DNA of 64,000 nt from Paraburkholderia hiiakae (GTDB taxonomy: Bacteria; Pseudomonadota; Gammaproteobacteria; Burkholderiales; Burkholderiaceae): contig NZ_CAJHCQ010000012.1 of the NCBI RefSeq assembly GCF_904848665.1, positions 124,001-188,000 on the forward strand. The letters run 5' to 3'. Made by a program: the position numbers and the translations under genes. Shown here piece by piece: positions 51,210 to 61,308 of the stretch. Under the pieces are notes generated by a model. The model was not told the origin of the DNA. It did no database searches and was given only the letters and a program-made list of their open reading frames with translations. How positions within the stretch are numbered: position 1 is the first letter of the stretch; the number at the start of each line of letters is the position of its first letter.

Positions 51210-51436
51210 ATGTCTCAAAATGCCACTGCAAGCGCGCCGCGCAAGGTGGCGCACGTGCGCCAGATCGTCTGCCCCGGGTACGCGCGCGAAGACGACCTCT
51301 ACGCCATCGAAGCCCGCGTGACGGACACGAAAGGCCGTGACTCGGCCTTCCTGTTCAAGGACGTGGCAACTCGCGGCGCGATTCACGACATGTGGCTCCG
51401 GTCGATGCGAACCTCCTGATCCGTGCCGATGTCTAG
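51210..51436 (+). pseudogene. Decayed DUF2889-family gene (frameshifted and truncated)
   Basis: The intact part (51210-51419, 69 residues) reads HVRQIVCPGYAREDDLYAI and, later, RGAIHDMWLR, which match the N-terminal third of DUF2889 proteins (normally about 200 residues). After HDMWLR the frame gives SMRTS and stops. In the next register, from 51401, the DNA reads VDANLLIRADV and then TAG at 51434, which is the expected family continuation (compare LTVDANLVI). So a small indel near 51400 and loss of the 3' two-thirds have disabled it. The ribosome site AGGAG is intact. DUF2889 function is unknown. Confidence 0.75.
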
Positions 51437-51610
51437 CCGCTCTCGCCTGCACGTAACGCACCCCGTTGCGCTGCGACAAAACAGCACGGTTCGCCGGTCG
51501 CGCTCGCCCGCGTGGCCGCGCAAGCGCACGCGCTACAATAGCCCGATCCTCGTTTCGTCATCGGGCGTGCGCATTCATCGCGGCGCCAGGACTGCAAAGC
51601 GCACGCGAAT

Positions 51611-54433
51611 ATGCCGCAACGCTGGCCCGATTCCCCTTCCGTCGCTGCCGGCGCAGCGTCCCGCGTGATGGCGCCGCGCAGCAAAACACGCGTCGTCGCG
51701 CGCGAGCGCGTGGTCGGCCAGTTGATCGAGGCACGGCGCAAGCGCTGCATCGTGCTCCAGGGTCCTGCCGGCTGCGGCAAGACCACCACGCTCCTTGCCT
51801 GGCGCGAGGCGCTCCTGCCGCTCGGCTTCGACCTCGCCTGGCTCACCCTCGCGCCGGAAGACGACGACCTCTCGAGCTTCGTCGACGGTCTCGTGGCGAG
51901 CCTCGCCCAGGTCGATCCGGCCATCTGTCGCGAAGCCGCGATTCTCGGCGGCCGCGGCGCGGACGACGAAGCCGTCGAGCGCACCGTGATCGCGCTCGTG
52001 CGCGCCATCGCCTCCCGCTCCTGCGACCTCGCCCTCGTCATCGACGACCTCGATCACGTCACCAATGCGCGCAGCCATCGCGCGCTCCAGTGGCTCATCG
52101 ACTACGCGCCGCAAAACCTGCACCTCGTGCTGGTGTCGCGCGGCAACGTTCCCGTGTCGCTCGGCCGCCTGCGCGACCAGGATCTGATGCTCGAACTCAA
52201 CATGCGCGACCTGCGCTTCACCTTTGCCGAATCCGCGCAATATCTGCACGCGCAACTCGGCGAGGTGAGCGAGCGCGACGCGCGCGCAATGCACGAGCTA
52301 ACTGACGGCTGGGTGGCGGGTCTGCAGCTCTTCGCCATCCAACTCAAGCGCCGGCGCACGACGGCCGGCGCGGCGGACGTCACGGCGTCGCTTGCGAGCA
52401 CGCATCTGCACGACGCGCGTGCGTTCGGCGAGTACTTCGAAGGCGCGGTGCTGTCGCGTCTTTCCGCCAGCGAAGTCGAGCTGCTCGTGCGCACGTCGGT
52501 TTGCGCGCGGCTGTGCTCCTCGTTGTGCGTCGCGCTCGTTGGCGACGAGCAGCCTGCGAACGAAGTCCTCGCGCTGCTCGCGCGCCTCGAGACCGACAAC
52601 CTCTTCATCGCGCAGATCGAACGCGTGGGCAACGAGACCTGGTACCGGCTCAACCCGCTCTTTCGCGAAACCTTGCTCGAGCGCCTGCGCACGCGCAGCG
52701 AAGCCCTGCAGCGCGCGGTGCATCACGCGGCCTGGTGCTGGTTCCGCGATCACGGCCTGCCCGAAGAAGCGGTGCGCCACGCGCTGCACGCCGGCGAATC
52801 GGCGGCGGCCGCCGACCTCGTGCTTGCCGTGGCGCGCGACCTGCAGATTTCCGGCGATTTGCGCAAGCTCGTCTCGCTCATGCACCTGCTGCCGCACGCC
52901 GAGATCGAGACGCGCGTGGAGTTGCGCCTGTGGCGCCTGCAGCTCGAACTGTATGCGCGCGACTTCGAAGCCTGCGCCACGACCCTCGCGCGCCTCGAAG
53001 CCGACATTCCCGAAGAGAACGCGCATGCGCGCTACCGGCTCACGCTGCTGCGCGCCGCCGTCGACGTACAGCGCGACGACGCCGACAGCGTAGCGGCGCG
53101 CCTGCCGCAGATCCTCGCCGCGCCCGCGGACGCCACCAGCATGTCGATCGGCGCGCGCAACAACCTGCTCTCCTGGCTCTACATGCGCCTGGGCGAATAC
53201 GACGAAGCGCGCGCGTTCCAGACCGACGCGACGCGCCCGCTGCTCGCCGGCTCGCCGTTGATGGGCACCTCGGCCGGCGTGCTCAACGGCCGCTGCATGG
53301 CCGGCTTCAGCCACGCACTCGAAGGCCAGTTCCTGCAAGTCGAGCGCATCAGCCGCGACGTCCTCGCCGAGGCGGACGAGCGAGGCAGCAGCGCGGCGGA
53401 GCCCGCGTGTCTCGCGGCCGCGCAACTCGGCGAGGCGCTCTACGAATTCAACGACATCGCCGGCGCAAGACGCCTGCTCGAAGACCGCGTCGACGTGCTC
53501 GAGCGCGTGTCCATACCGGACTCCGTCGTGCGCGTGCTCACGGTGCTTGCGGCCGCGCATTGGGCCGAGGGTCATCGGCTCGACGCGTTCGCGTATCTCG
53601 AGCGGCTCGAGGAGTACGCGAGCCGGCACGGCCTGCCGCGCCTGCTCGCGCATAGCCTCGCCGCACAGGTCCTGCAACATCTGCAATGCGGCCAGTTCGA
53701 CGACGCGGAGGGCCAGCTCGCGCGCCTCGACACGATCGCGGCGCGCCTGCGCCCCACGCGGCCGCACGCGTGGTACGACGTCCACGCGCTCGCGCAGCGC
53801 TCCCATGTGAACTGGTGCATCGCGCACGAAGACTTCGAGGGCGCGGCCCTGCGTTTGCCGGCGCTCATCGCGCTTTGCGGCGAACGGGGCTGGCAGCATC
53901 GCGTCGTCCAGCTGCGCATGCAGGCGGCTCTCGTGGACCAGCGGCGCAAGCGCGCAGACGCGGCACGCGAAAACGCGCTCATGGGCCTGCGCCTTGGCCA
54001 CCGGCTCGGCCTCGTGCGCAGCGTGCTCGACGCGGGCCCGGACATCGTGACGTTCGCCGAACAGGTCGTGCGCGGGATGCCGGGAGTGTCCGCCGATCAG
54101 AACCCGCAGGAAAACGGCGGCGACCCGGTGCTGGCGTTTTACGTCGACCGGCTACGCGCGGCACAGGAATCGACCGCTGCGCTCGTAAGCACGACGAACG
54201 AAACGGCGCTTGCGCGAGGCGCGGCGCCGAACGTCGCCGAAACCCTCAGCGAGCGCGAAACGAAGGTCGTGAGCCTGCTCGCCCAGGCGCTGCCCAACAA
54301 GAAGATCGCCCGCACGCTCGGCATCTCGCCCGAAACGGTCAAGTGGCACCTCAAGAACATCTACGGCAAGCTCGGCGTGTCGAGCCGCGATGAGGCCGTC
54401 GCGCGCGTGCGCGACCTCGGCATCGACACCTGA
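51611..54433 (+). CDS. MalT-like large LuxR-family (LAL) transcriptional regulator
   Basis: A 940-residue signal-transduction ATPase of the LAL/MalT type. Walker A GPAGCGKTTTL is near residue 52 and Walker B LALVIDDLDHV near 140, followed by a winged-helix and a long helical TPR-like region (about 380-840) which should sense the inducer. The C-terminal LuxR HTH reads LSERETKVVSLLAQALPNKKIARTLGISPETVKWHLKNIY. There is no autoinducer-binding domain. M20 at 51668 is an alternative start; neither has a good ribosome site. It stands directly before the CoA-ligase operon on the same strand and probably activates it. Confidence 0.92.
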   Translation: MPQRWPDSPSVAAGAASRVMAPRSKTRVVARERVVGQLIEARRKRCIVLQGPAGCGKTTTLLAWREALLPLGFDLAWLTLAPEDDDLSSFVDGLVASLAQVDPAICREAAILGGRGADDEAVERTVIALVRAIASRSCDLALVIDDLDHVTNARSHRALQWLIDYAPQNLHLVLVSRGNVPVSLGRLRDQDLMLELNMRDLRFTFAESAQYLHAQLGEVSERDARAMHELTDGWVAGLQLFAIQLKRRRTTAGAADVTASLASTHLHDARAFGEYFEGAVLSRLSASEVELLVRTSVCARLCSSLCVALVGDEQPANEVLALLARLETDNLFIAQIERVGNETWYRLNPLFRETLLERLRTRSEALQRAVHHAAWCWFRDHGLPEEAVRHALHAGESAAAADLVLAVARDLQISGDLRKLVSLMHLLPHAEIETRVELRLWRLQLELYARDFEACATTLARLEADIPEENAHARYRLTLLRAAVDVQRDDADSVAARLPQILAAPADATSMSIGARNNLLSWLYMRLGEYDEARAFQTDATRPLLAGSPLMGTSAGVLNGRCMAGFSHALEGQFLQVERISRDVLAEADERGSSAAEPACLAAAQLGEALYEFNDIAGARRLLEDRVDVLERVSIPDSVVRVLTVLAAAHWAEGHRLDAFAYLERLEEYASRHGLPRLLAHSLAAQVLQHLQCGQFDDAEGQLARLDTIAARLRPTRPHAWYDVHALAQRSHVNWCIAHEDFEGAALRLPALIALCGERGWQHRVVQLRMQAALVDQRRKRADAARENALMGLRLGHRLGLVRSVLDAGPDIVTFAEQVVRGMPGVSADQNPQENGGDPVLAFYVDRLRAAQESTAALVSTTNETALARGAAPNVAETLSERETKVVSLLAQALPNKKIARTLGISPETVKWHLKNIYGKLGVSSRDEAVARVRDLGIDT

Positions 54434-54462
54434 GCAGCATGGCGCGGGCTCGCGCCCAGGCG

Positions 54463-54487
54463 CTACCCGGTTCGGGTGGTACGACCC
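54463..54487 (+). promoter_or_regulatory. G-rich dyad motif before the CoA-ligase operon
   Basis: CTACCCGGTTCGGGTGGTAC contains the dyad ACCCG-GTT-CGGGT and shares CTACCCGGTT plus the following G-rich stretch with 45244-45266. On the minus strand the next bases read GGGTGGGGAGG, similar to the motifs before the porin. It lies about 120 bases upstream of the ligase start. Confidence 0.45.
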
Positions 54488-54602
54488 GCCTCCCCACCCG
54501 CTATGCTTGTTTTAAGGGGTGGCGCCCAGCGGTACCCCTCCCGACAAGTTCAACGTAGTGCGCCCGCCAGGTCGCACACAAACGTTCAGGAGACACGGCT
54601 CA

Positions 54603-56483
54603 ATGAGTACGCTCACGGCCAGTCATTCGCCGGCGGTCGCCGTCCGGCCGGTCTGCATGCCTCACCGCCAGACCCTCGTCGAGCGCCGCAATGACGGCAG
54701 CCTGATCCTGCGCTCGGCCAATCCGCCCCCCGCCATCACGCAAGCGAGCTTCGCGGACTTCATCGAAGACTGGGCAAAGACGCGTGGCGAGACGGCCGCC
54801 TTCTGCGAACGCGGCAGCGATGGCGCCTGGCGGTGCGTGAGCTGGCGCGAGCTGTGGCAGCAGGTCCAGTGCGTGGGCGCGGCGCTGCTCGAGATGGGCC
54901 TCGATCAGGCGCACCCGCTCATGCTGCTCTCGGGCAACTCGATCGAACAAGCCATCGTGCTGCTTGCCGCCGAATACGTGGGTATTCCCATCGCGCCGGT
55001 GTCTCCCGCTTACTCGATGCTCAGCCAGGACTTCGCACGCCTGAAGGCCGTAGTCGAACTGGTGCCGCCTGCCGCACTGTTCGTGCAGGATGCCGCGTCC
55101 TTCCAGCGCGCGCTCGCCGCGCTCGCTCATCTGGACGCACCGGTCATCGCCGTGCGCGGCCCCCGCGCAGATCAGATCGACTGGGCGACGCTCGCGCAGA
55201 CTGAGCTGACCGAGCCGCGCCGTGCGGCCGTTGCCGCCGCGCGCGCGGCAATCGCACCCGAAGACACGGCGCGTGTGCTTTTCACGTCGGGCTCGACCGG
55301 CACGCCCAAGGGCGTCAACCTCACGTACCGCAATTTCAAGGCGGTGGCCTCCTATTTCGCGGACAACCTCGCCTTCCTGCGCGACACCGAGCCCGTATTC
55401 CTCGACTGGCTGCCCTGGCACCACGGGCTGGGCGGCGTGCTCAACCTGGGCCGCTCGATCCAGTTCGGCGCGACTCACTACATCGACGACGGCCGCCCCG
55501 TGCCCGGCATGATCGAGCGCACCGTGCGCAACCTGCGCGAGGTCGCGCCCACGATCTTCACGAGCGTGCCGTCGGCCTGGGCCGTGCTCGCGAACGAGAT
55601 CGAGCACGACGCCGAACTCGCGGCGAACCTGTTCTCGAAAGTTCACTTCTTCGGCTACGGCGGCGCGAGCCTGCCCACCGAGGTCTGGGAACGCATCCAG
55701 CGCGTCGCGGTGAAGACCATCGGTCAGCGCATCGCCTTCGTGAGCGGCCTTGCCTGCACGGAAACGGCGGGCATGGGCACCTTCTGCGGCTGGCCCACGG
55801 ATACTGTCGGCAACATCGGCACGCCGGTGCCGGGATCGGAAGTGAAGCTCGTGCCGCTCGAAGGCGAAGATGCACGCTACGAGATCCGCATGCGCGGCGC
55901 GAACGTGTTCGGCGGCTATATCAAGCATCCCGAACTGAGTGCAGCGGCGTTCGACGAAGAAGGCTTCTTCCGGCTCGGCGACGCCGTGCGCTTCGCAAAT
56001 CCGGAAAATCCGTCCGAAGGCCTGCTGTTCGCGGGGCGGGTGGTCGAAGACTTCAAGCTCGCCAACGGCACGTGGGTGCGCACGGGCGCCATGCGGCTCG
56101 GCCTGCTCGATCGCTGCGCCCCGCTTCTCACCGACGCCGTGATCTGCGGACACGATCACGCATACGTCGCCGCCCTCGCCTGGCCAAACGTGGCCGCATG
56201 TCAACGTTTCGCGCCGGAGCTCGCCGGGCTCGACGCTGCCGCGCTCGTGCGGCACCCCGTTCTCATCGCCGCGCTGAGCGAGCGCCTGCACGGACAGCGC
56301 GGCCAGGGCGCTAGCGTTCACGTCGAGCGCCTCATGTTGATGGCCGAGCCGCCTTCCATGGACGCCAACGAAATCGCCGACAAGGGCTACGTCAATCAGG
56401 CCGTCACGCGTGCGCGCCGGGCCCACCTCGTCGAGGCGCTCTTTCACTCAGAACCCGCCGCGCATGTAGCACGCGCACGGTAA
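54603..56483 (+). CDS. AMP-forming acyl-CoA ligase, feruloyl-CoA-synthase-like
   Basis: A 626-residue adenylate-forming ligase that activates a carboxylic acid with ATP and CoA. The P-loop motif is LFTSGSTGTPKGV near residue 225; LDWLPWHHGLGG and FFGYGGASLP follow, and GMGTFCGWPTDTVGNIG is like feruloyl-CoA synthases. The C-terminal subdomain hinge is GRVVEDFKLANGTWV; the catalytic Lys is at the NEIADKGYVNQ end. Residues 1-28 of the longer frame (from 54519) are dropped because ATG 54603 has an AGGAG 11 bases upstream. It opens the CoA operon; an aromatic or phenylpropanoid acid is a candidate substrate but not proven. Confidence 0.88.
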   Translation: MSTLTASHSPAVAVRPVCMPHRQTLVERRNDGSLILRSANPPPAITQASFADFIEDWAKTRGETAAFCERGSDGAWRCVSWRELWQQVQCVGAALLEMGLDQAHPLMLLSGNSIEQAIVLLAAEYVGIPIAPVSPAYSMLSQDFARLKAVVELVPPAALFVQDAASFQRALAALAHLDAPVIAVRGPRADQIDWATLAQTELTEPRRAAVAAARAAIAPEDTARVLFTSGSTGTPKGVNLTYRNFKAVASYFADNLAFLRDTEPVFLDWLPWHHGLGGVLNLGRSIQFGATHYIDDGRPVPGMIERTVRNLREVAPTIFTSVPSAWAVLANEIEHDAELAANLFSKVHFFGYGGASLPTEVWERIQRVAVKTIGQRIAFVSGLACTETAGMGTFCGWPTDTVGNIGTPVPGSEVKLVPLEGEDARYEIRMRGANVFGGYIKHPELSAAAFDEEGFFRLGDAVRFANPENPSEGLLFAGRVVEDFKLANGTWVRTGAMRLGLLDRCAPLLTDAVICGHDHAYVAALAWPNVAACQRFAPELAGLDAAALVRHPVLIAALSERLHGQRGQGASVHVERLMLMAEPPSMDANEIADKGYVNQAVTRARRAHLVEALFHSEPAAHVARAR

Positions 56484-56543
56484 TCCACCCTCGACTCATA
56501 CTGCTTACGTTCACCGAATCCTATTAACGCTAAGGACTCCGAT

Positions 56544-57683
<1,140 letters not shown>

Positions 57684-57712
57684 AGAATTTCCACTTTCTC
57701 AGGACTACTGAT

Positions 57713-58906
57713 ATGACTAAAAACGTATATGTCGCCGGCGTCGGCATGATTCCCTTCAAGAAGCCCGGCACGAGCGACACCTACGACACGATGGGCGCCA
57801 CCGCGATCCGTCAGGCGCTCAGCGACGCAGGCCTCGACTACACCGACGTGCAGCAAGCCTACGCCGGCTACGTCTATGGCGACTCGACCTGCGGACAGAA
57901 AGCGCTCTACCACGTCGGCATGACGGGCATTCCCGTCATCAACGTGAACAACAACTGCGCGACCGGCTCGACCGCGCTATTCCTCGCGCGTCAGGCGGTG
58001 CAAAGCGGGGCCGTGGACTGCGCGCTCGCCGTCGGCTTCGAGTTCATGGGCCCGGGCGCCCTCAAATCGGTGTGGACGGACCGCTCGAGCGCGCTCGAGC
58101 GCGCTAACGTCATCGTCGACGAACTCGTCGGACGCCAGGAAGGACTCAGCAACGCCATTCGCCAGTTCGCGGGCGCGGGCATGTCGCACATGAAGAAGTA
58201 CGGCACGAAGCTCGAAACCTTCGCGAAGATCCGCGCGAAGGCGAGCCGCCACGCGGCGCGCAACCCACTCGCCGTGTTCCGCAACGTCGTCTCGACCGAA
58301 GACGTGATGGCCGCGCCCATGCTCTGGGAGGGCGTCCTCACGCGCCTCATGGCCTGCCCGCCCACCTGCGGCGCGGCGGCCGCGCTCGTCGTCTCCGAGG
58401 CGTTCGCGAAGAAGCGCGGTCTGCGCACCGATGTGATCATCGCGGGCCAGGCGCTCACCACCGACACGCCGAGCACGTACGACGCGCGCGACATGATCCG
58501 CGTGGTGGGCTTCGACATGACGCGCTCGGCGGCGAAGAGCGCCTATGAGCAAGCTGGCATCGGACCGCGCGATATCGACGTGATCGAGTTGCACGACTGC
58601 TTCGCGCAGAACGAGCTGATCACCTACGAAGGGCTTGGCCTGTGCGCGCAAGGCGAAGGCGAGAAGCTCGTCAACGACGGCGACAACACCTATGGCGGCG
58701 AATGGGTCGTCAATCCTTCGGGCGGCCTGCTCTCGAAGGGCCATCCGCTCGGCGCAACGGGGCTCGCCCAATGCTACGAACTCACGCATCAGTTGCGCGG
58801 AACCGCGAGCGAGCGCCAGGTGGACGGCGCGAAGGTCGCGCTGGCGCATAACGTGGGGCTGGGCGGCGCGTGCGTCGTCACGGTCTACAAGTCCGATCGA
58901 GCTTAA
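57713..58906 (+). CDS. SCP2-type thiolase (lipid-transfer protein family)
   Basis: A 397-residue thiolase-fold protein. The nucleophilic Cys82 is in VNNNCATGSTAL; the C-terminal half has HDCFAQNELITYEGLG and GGLLSKGHPLGATG with the catalytic His, and GLGGACVV near the end carries the second Cys. SCP2/SCPx-type thiolases cleave 3-ketoacyl-CoAs with branched or ring side chains, for example in sterol side-chain degradation. It is third in the CoA operon, 29 bases after the dehydrogenase gene. Confidence 0.9.
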   Translation: MTKNVYVAGVGMIPFKKPGTSDTYDTMGATAIRQALSDAGLDYTDVQQAYAGYVYGDSTCGQKALYHVGMTGIPVINVNNNCATGSTALFLARQAVQSGAVDCALAVGFEFMGPGALKSVWTDRSSALERANVIVDELVGRQEGLSNAIRQFAGAGMSHMKKYGTKLETFAKIRAKASRHAARNPLAVFRNVVSTEDVMAAPMLWEGVLTRLMACPPTCGAAAALVVSEAFAKKRGLRTDVIIAGQALTTDTPSTYDARDMIRVVGFDMTRSAAKSAYEQAGIGPRDIDVIELHDCFAQNELITYEGLGLCAQGEGEKLVNDGDNTYGGEWVVNPSGGLLSKGHPLGATGLAQCYELTHQLRGTASERQVDGAKVALAHNVGLGGACVVTVYKSDRA

Positions 58907-58934
58907 GCATGGCTAACGATATGGAGCGATCCTC

Positions 58935-59375
58935 ATGATCGACAGGCAACACATCGGCAGGACGCTGCCCGCATTTCGCGCGGTGGCCGAAGCGGGCCGG
59001 CTGCGCTTCTTCGCTAAGGCGATCGGCGAAACGAACCCTGTGTACTTTGACGAATCGGCAGCCCGCGACGCGGGCCATCCGGGCCTACCGCTGCCGCCCA
59101 CGTTTCTCTTCTCGCTCGAATTCGAGCAGCCCGATACGTCGTGGCGCGACGAAATCGGCATCGAGCTGCCGCGCATCCTGCACGGCGAGCAGTCCTTCAC
59201 ATATCACCGGCTCGCCTACGCTGGCGACGTGCTGCTGTTCGAATCTCGCCTTGCCGACATCTACGAAAAAAGGGGCGGCGCGCTGGAGTTCGTCGTGCGT
59301 GAGACGCGCGTGACGAACCAGCGCGGCGAACACGTGGCCGATCTGCGCAGTGTGATCGTGCAACGCAACGGCTGA
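58935..59375 (+). CDS. MaoC-like N-terminal (FAS1-dehydratase-type) hotdog protein
   Basis: A 146-residue single hotdog domain of the MaoC N-terminal type (IGRTLPAFRAVAEAGRLRFFAKAIGETNPVYFDESAARDAGHPGLPLPPTF). It lacks the catalytic Asp-His pair itself and usually forms a heterodimer with a catalytic MaoC subunit, here the next gene 13 bases downstream. Such split hydratases act on bulky enoyl-CoAs, including steroid side chains. GLPLPPTFLF is the family substrate-tunnel segment. Confidence 0.88.
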   Translation: MIDRQHIGRTLPAFRAVAEAGRLRFFAKAIGETNPVYFDESAARDAGHPGLPLPPTFLFSLEFEQPDTSWRDEIGIELPRILHGEQSFTYHRLAYAGDVLLFESRLADIYEKRGGALEFVVRETRVTNQRGEHVADLRSVIVQRNG

Positions 59376-59388
59376 AGGGAGACCGCGA

Positions 59389-59802
59389 ATGACTATCCAA
59401 TACGACACGATTCAGGTGGGCGATACGCTTCCCGCGCTCGAACTGCCGCCCGTCGACCGCAAGACGCTCGCGCTCTTCGCGGGCGCTTCGGGCGACCACA
59501 ACGCGGTGCATATCGACATTGACTATGCGCGGCGCGCAGGCATGCCCGACGTGTTCGCGCACGGCATGCTCTCCATGGCGTGGCTCGGACGCCTGCTCAC
59601 CCAATGGGTCGATCAGCGCCAGTTGCGCGAGTTCGGCGTGCGCTTCGTGGGTATCACGCATATTGGCCATCGCATCGTCTGCACGGGGCACGTGGTCGAA
59701 AAGTTCGAGGCTGAAGGCGAGCGCCGGGTGCGCCTCGAAATCCAGAGCGCCAACCAGTATGGCGAGCCGCGTGTCGTGGGCGACGCCGTGTTTTCACTGT
59801 AA
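59389..59802 (+). CDS. MaoC-family enoyl-CoA hydratase
   Basis: A 137-residue hotdog hydratase with the R-hydratase motif DHNAVHIDIDYARRAGMPDVFAHGMLSMAWLG; its Asp and His are the catalytic pair that adds water to an enoyl-CoA. Together with the preceding FAS1-type partner it should give a complete heteromeric hydratase. The gene follows with 13 bases spacing and precedes the SDR by 35 bases. Confidence 0.9.
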   Translation: MTIQYDTIQVGDTLPALELPPVDRKTLALFAGASGDHNAVHIDIDYARRAGMPDVFAHGMLSMAWLGRLLTQWVDQRQLREFGVRFVGITHIGHRIVCTGHVVEKFEAEGERRVRLEIQSANQYGEPRVVGDAVFSL

Positions 59803-59837
59803 GCAATCCGAATCAAACAATCGAAGGAGATAGCAAC

Positions 59838-60662
59838 ATGGGTAAGCTCGATGGAAAAGTGGCGCTCGTCACCGGTTCGGGACGTGGCATTGGCCGCGCG
59901 ATCGTGGAAAAACTCGCCAGCGAAGGCGCGCGCATCGTCGTGAACGACCTCGATGCCGATCCGGCGCACGAGACGGTCGAAGCGCTGAAGAAAACGGGCG
60001 CCGAAGCGGTGGCCTGCGTGGGCAACGTCACGGCGCCTGACTTCGCCGAGCGTTTCATCAACACTGCGATGGGCGCGTACAAGGGCATCGACATCGTCGT
60101 CAACAATGCCGGCTACACGTGGGACGACGTGATCCAGAAGATGACGGACGAGCAGTGGTACGCAATCCTCGACTGCCACATGACCGCGCCGTTCCGCATT
60201 CTGCGTGCCGCATATCCGCACGTGAAGGCGCTGCATGCCGCCGATGTCGCCGAGGGGCGCGAGGTGTATCGCAAGATCGTGAATATTTCGTCGGTGTCGG
60301 CGCTCAACGGTAACGCGGGGCAGATGAACTATTCGTCGGCCAAGGCGGGTGTGATCGGCATGACGCGCGCGCTCGCCCGTGAATGGGGGCGCTTCAACGT
60401 GAACGTCAACGCCGTGGCGTTCGGCCTGATCCACACGCGCATGACGACGGCAGACGCGAAGGCCGGCGCGACCGTGAAGATCGAAGGCCGCGACATCCGC
60501 GTGGGGCTGAACCCCGAGTTGCTCAAGACGCATGCGCAGCGCAATCCGCTTGGCCGCGGCGGCACGCCTGAGGAAGCGGCGGGCGGCGTTTATCTCTTCT
60601 GCACGCCTGAGTCGAACTACATCACCGGGCAGACGGTTGCCGTGGCTGGGAATCTTCAGTAA
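59838..60662 (+). CDS. SDR-family dehydrogenase, probable 3-hydroxyacyl-CoA dehydrogenase
   Basis: A 274-residue short-chain dehydrogenase. NAD(P) motif GSGRGIGRAI at residues 13-22, NNAG near 92, and the catalytic Ser with YSSAK in NISSVSALNGNAGQMNYSSAK. It ends the CoA operon, where the expected step is oxidation of the 3-hydroxyacyl-CoA made by the MaoC pair. The FabG-like fold also allows a reductase role. An AAGGAG ribosome site precedes the ATG, and a strong terminator follows. Confidence 0.9.
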   Translation: MGKLDGKVALVTGSGRGIGRAIVEKLASEGARIVVNDLDADPAHETVEALKKTGAEAVACVGNVTAPDFAERFINTAMGAYKGIDIVVNNAGYTWDDVIQKMTDEQWYAILDCHMTAPFRILRAAYPHVKALHAADVAEGREVYRKIVNISSVSALNGNAGQMNYSSAKAGVIGMTRALAREWGRFNVNVNAVAFGLIHTRMTTADAKAGATVKIEGRDIRVGLNPELLKTHAQRNPLGRGGTPEEAAGGVYLFCTPESNYITGQTVAVAGNLQ

Positions 60663-60689
60663 AGCGAAGAAAACAGTTGGTCATAGCGG

Positions 60690-60722
60690 GAAAACCCGCC
60701 ATTGCGCGGGTTTTCCTTTTTC
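60690..60722 (+). terminator. Terminator of the CoA operon
   Basis: The arms GGAAAACCCGC and GCGGGTTTTCC with a 6-base loop are followed by TTTTTCG, 28 bases after the SDR stop. Confidence 0.93.
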
Positions 60723-60758
60723 GGCCTGAATTGGGACCTGCCTCGGGTCCTGCGCGCC

Positions 60759-61223
60759 CTACTCGCCGCCAGCGTCGAGGCCGATGCCGCGCGCCATGCC
60801 CGTCGCCGCGATCACCATCACGACGAGCAGCAGCGTTTGCCATCTGCCGATGCGCGCGTATTTCGGCGCTCCGGTGAGATCCGGCACGTCGCCACGCCGC
60901 ACGGCGAGGCGCCAGCGCAGGAGCGCCATCATGGGTGCGATTTCGAGCAGAAGGATCAGCACGAGCGCACCCATCTTCACGAGAAAGAGCGGTTCGTGGA
61001 TGTAGTACGGGGCGCCCTTCTCGAAACCGCCGAACGCACGCATCGCGCCCGTCACGATCAGGACAACCGCCGAGCCGCCCCAGCCGTTGTCGGCGCTGAA
61101 GATCATCGGCAGGTCTTCGGTGGAAGTGCAACGGCGCAGGCCGCGCGTGCGCCGCAGGATCGACGCGAGCGCGAAGCCGAAGGCGAGCAGATGAACGGCG
61201 GCGAGCAACCAGCGTATCAGCAT
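60759..61223 (-). CDS. DUF2214-like inner-membrane protein
   Basis: A 154-residue protein with four hydrophobic segments (about residues 1-20, 42-62, 75-97, 121-143). The start LIRWLLAAVHLLAFGFALASILRRTRGLRR matches the DUF2214 family of predicted membrane proteins. ATG 61223 has AAGGAG 5 bases upstream, which rules out the longer frame to 61277. Function unknown. It is in the same direction as the membrane protein gene after it, with 85 bases between. Confidence 0.85.
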   Translation of the reverse strand: MLIRWLLAAVHLLAFGFALASILRRTRGLRRCTSTEDLPMIFSADNGWGGSAVVLIVTGAMRAFGGFEKGAPYYIHEPLFLVKMGALVLILLLEIAPMMALLRWRLAVRRGDVPDLTGAPKYARIGRWQTLLLVVMVIAATGMARGIGLDAGGE

Positions 61224-61308
61224 TGCGACTCCTTCGAGTGGACGACAGGAACGGCAAGCAACGGTAAAGCGGCTCAAGCGCGGACGCGGCGCGTCTGCGA
61301 GCAGTGCG

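Noticed and set aside
51611..54433. Quorum-sensing LuxR receptor
   Set aside because: The protein has a MalT-type NTPase and long helical region rather than an autoinducer-binding domain, and no luxI-like synthase is in the window.
54603..56483. Calling the ligase feruloyl-CoA synthase outright
   Set aside because: The similarity is to the family only. No enoyl-CoA hydratase/aldolase (ech) or vanillin dehydrogenase gene is beside it, so the substrate name was not assigned.
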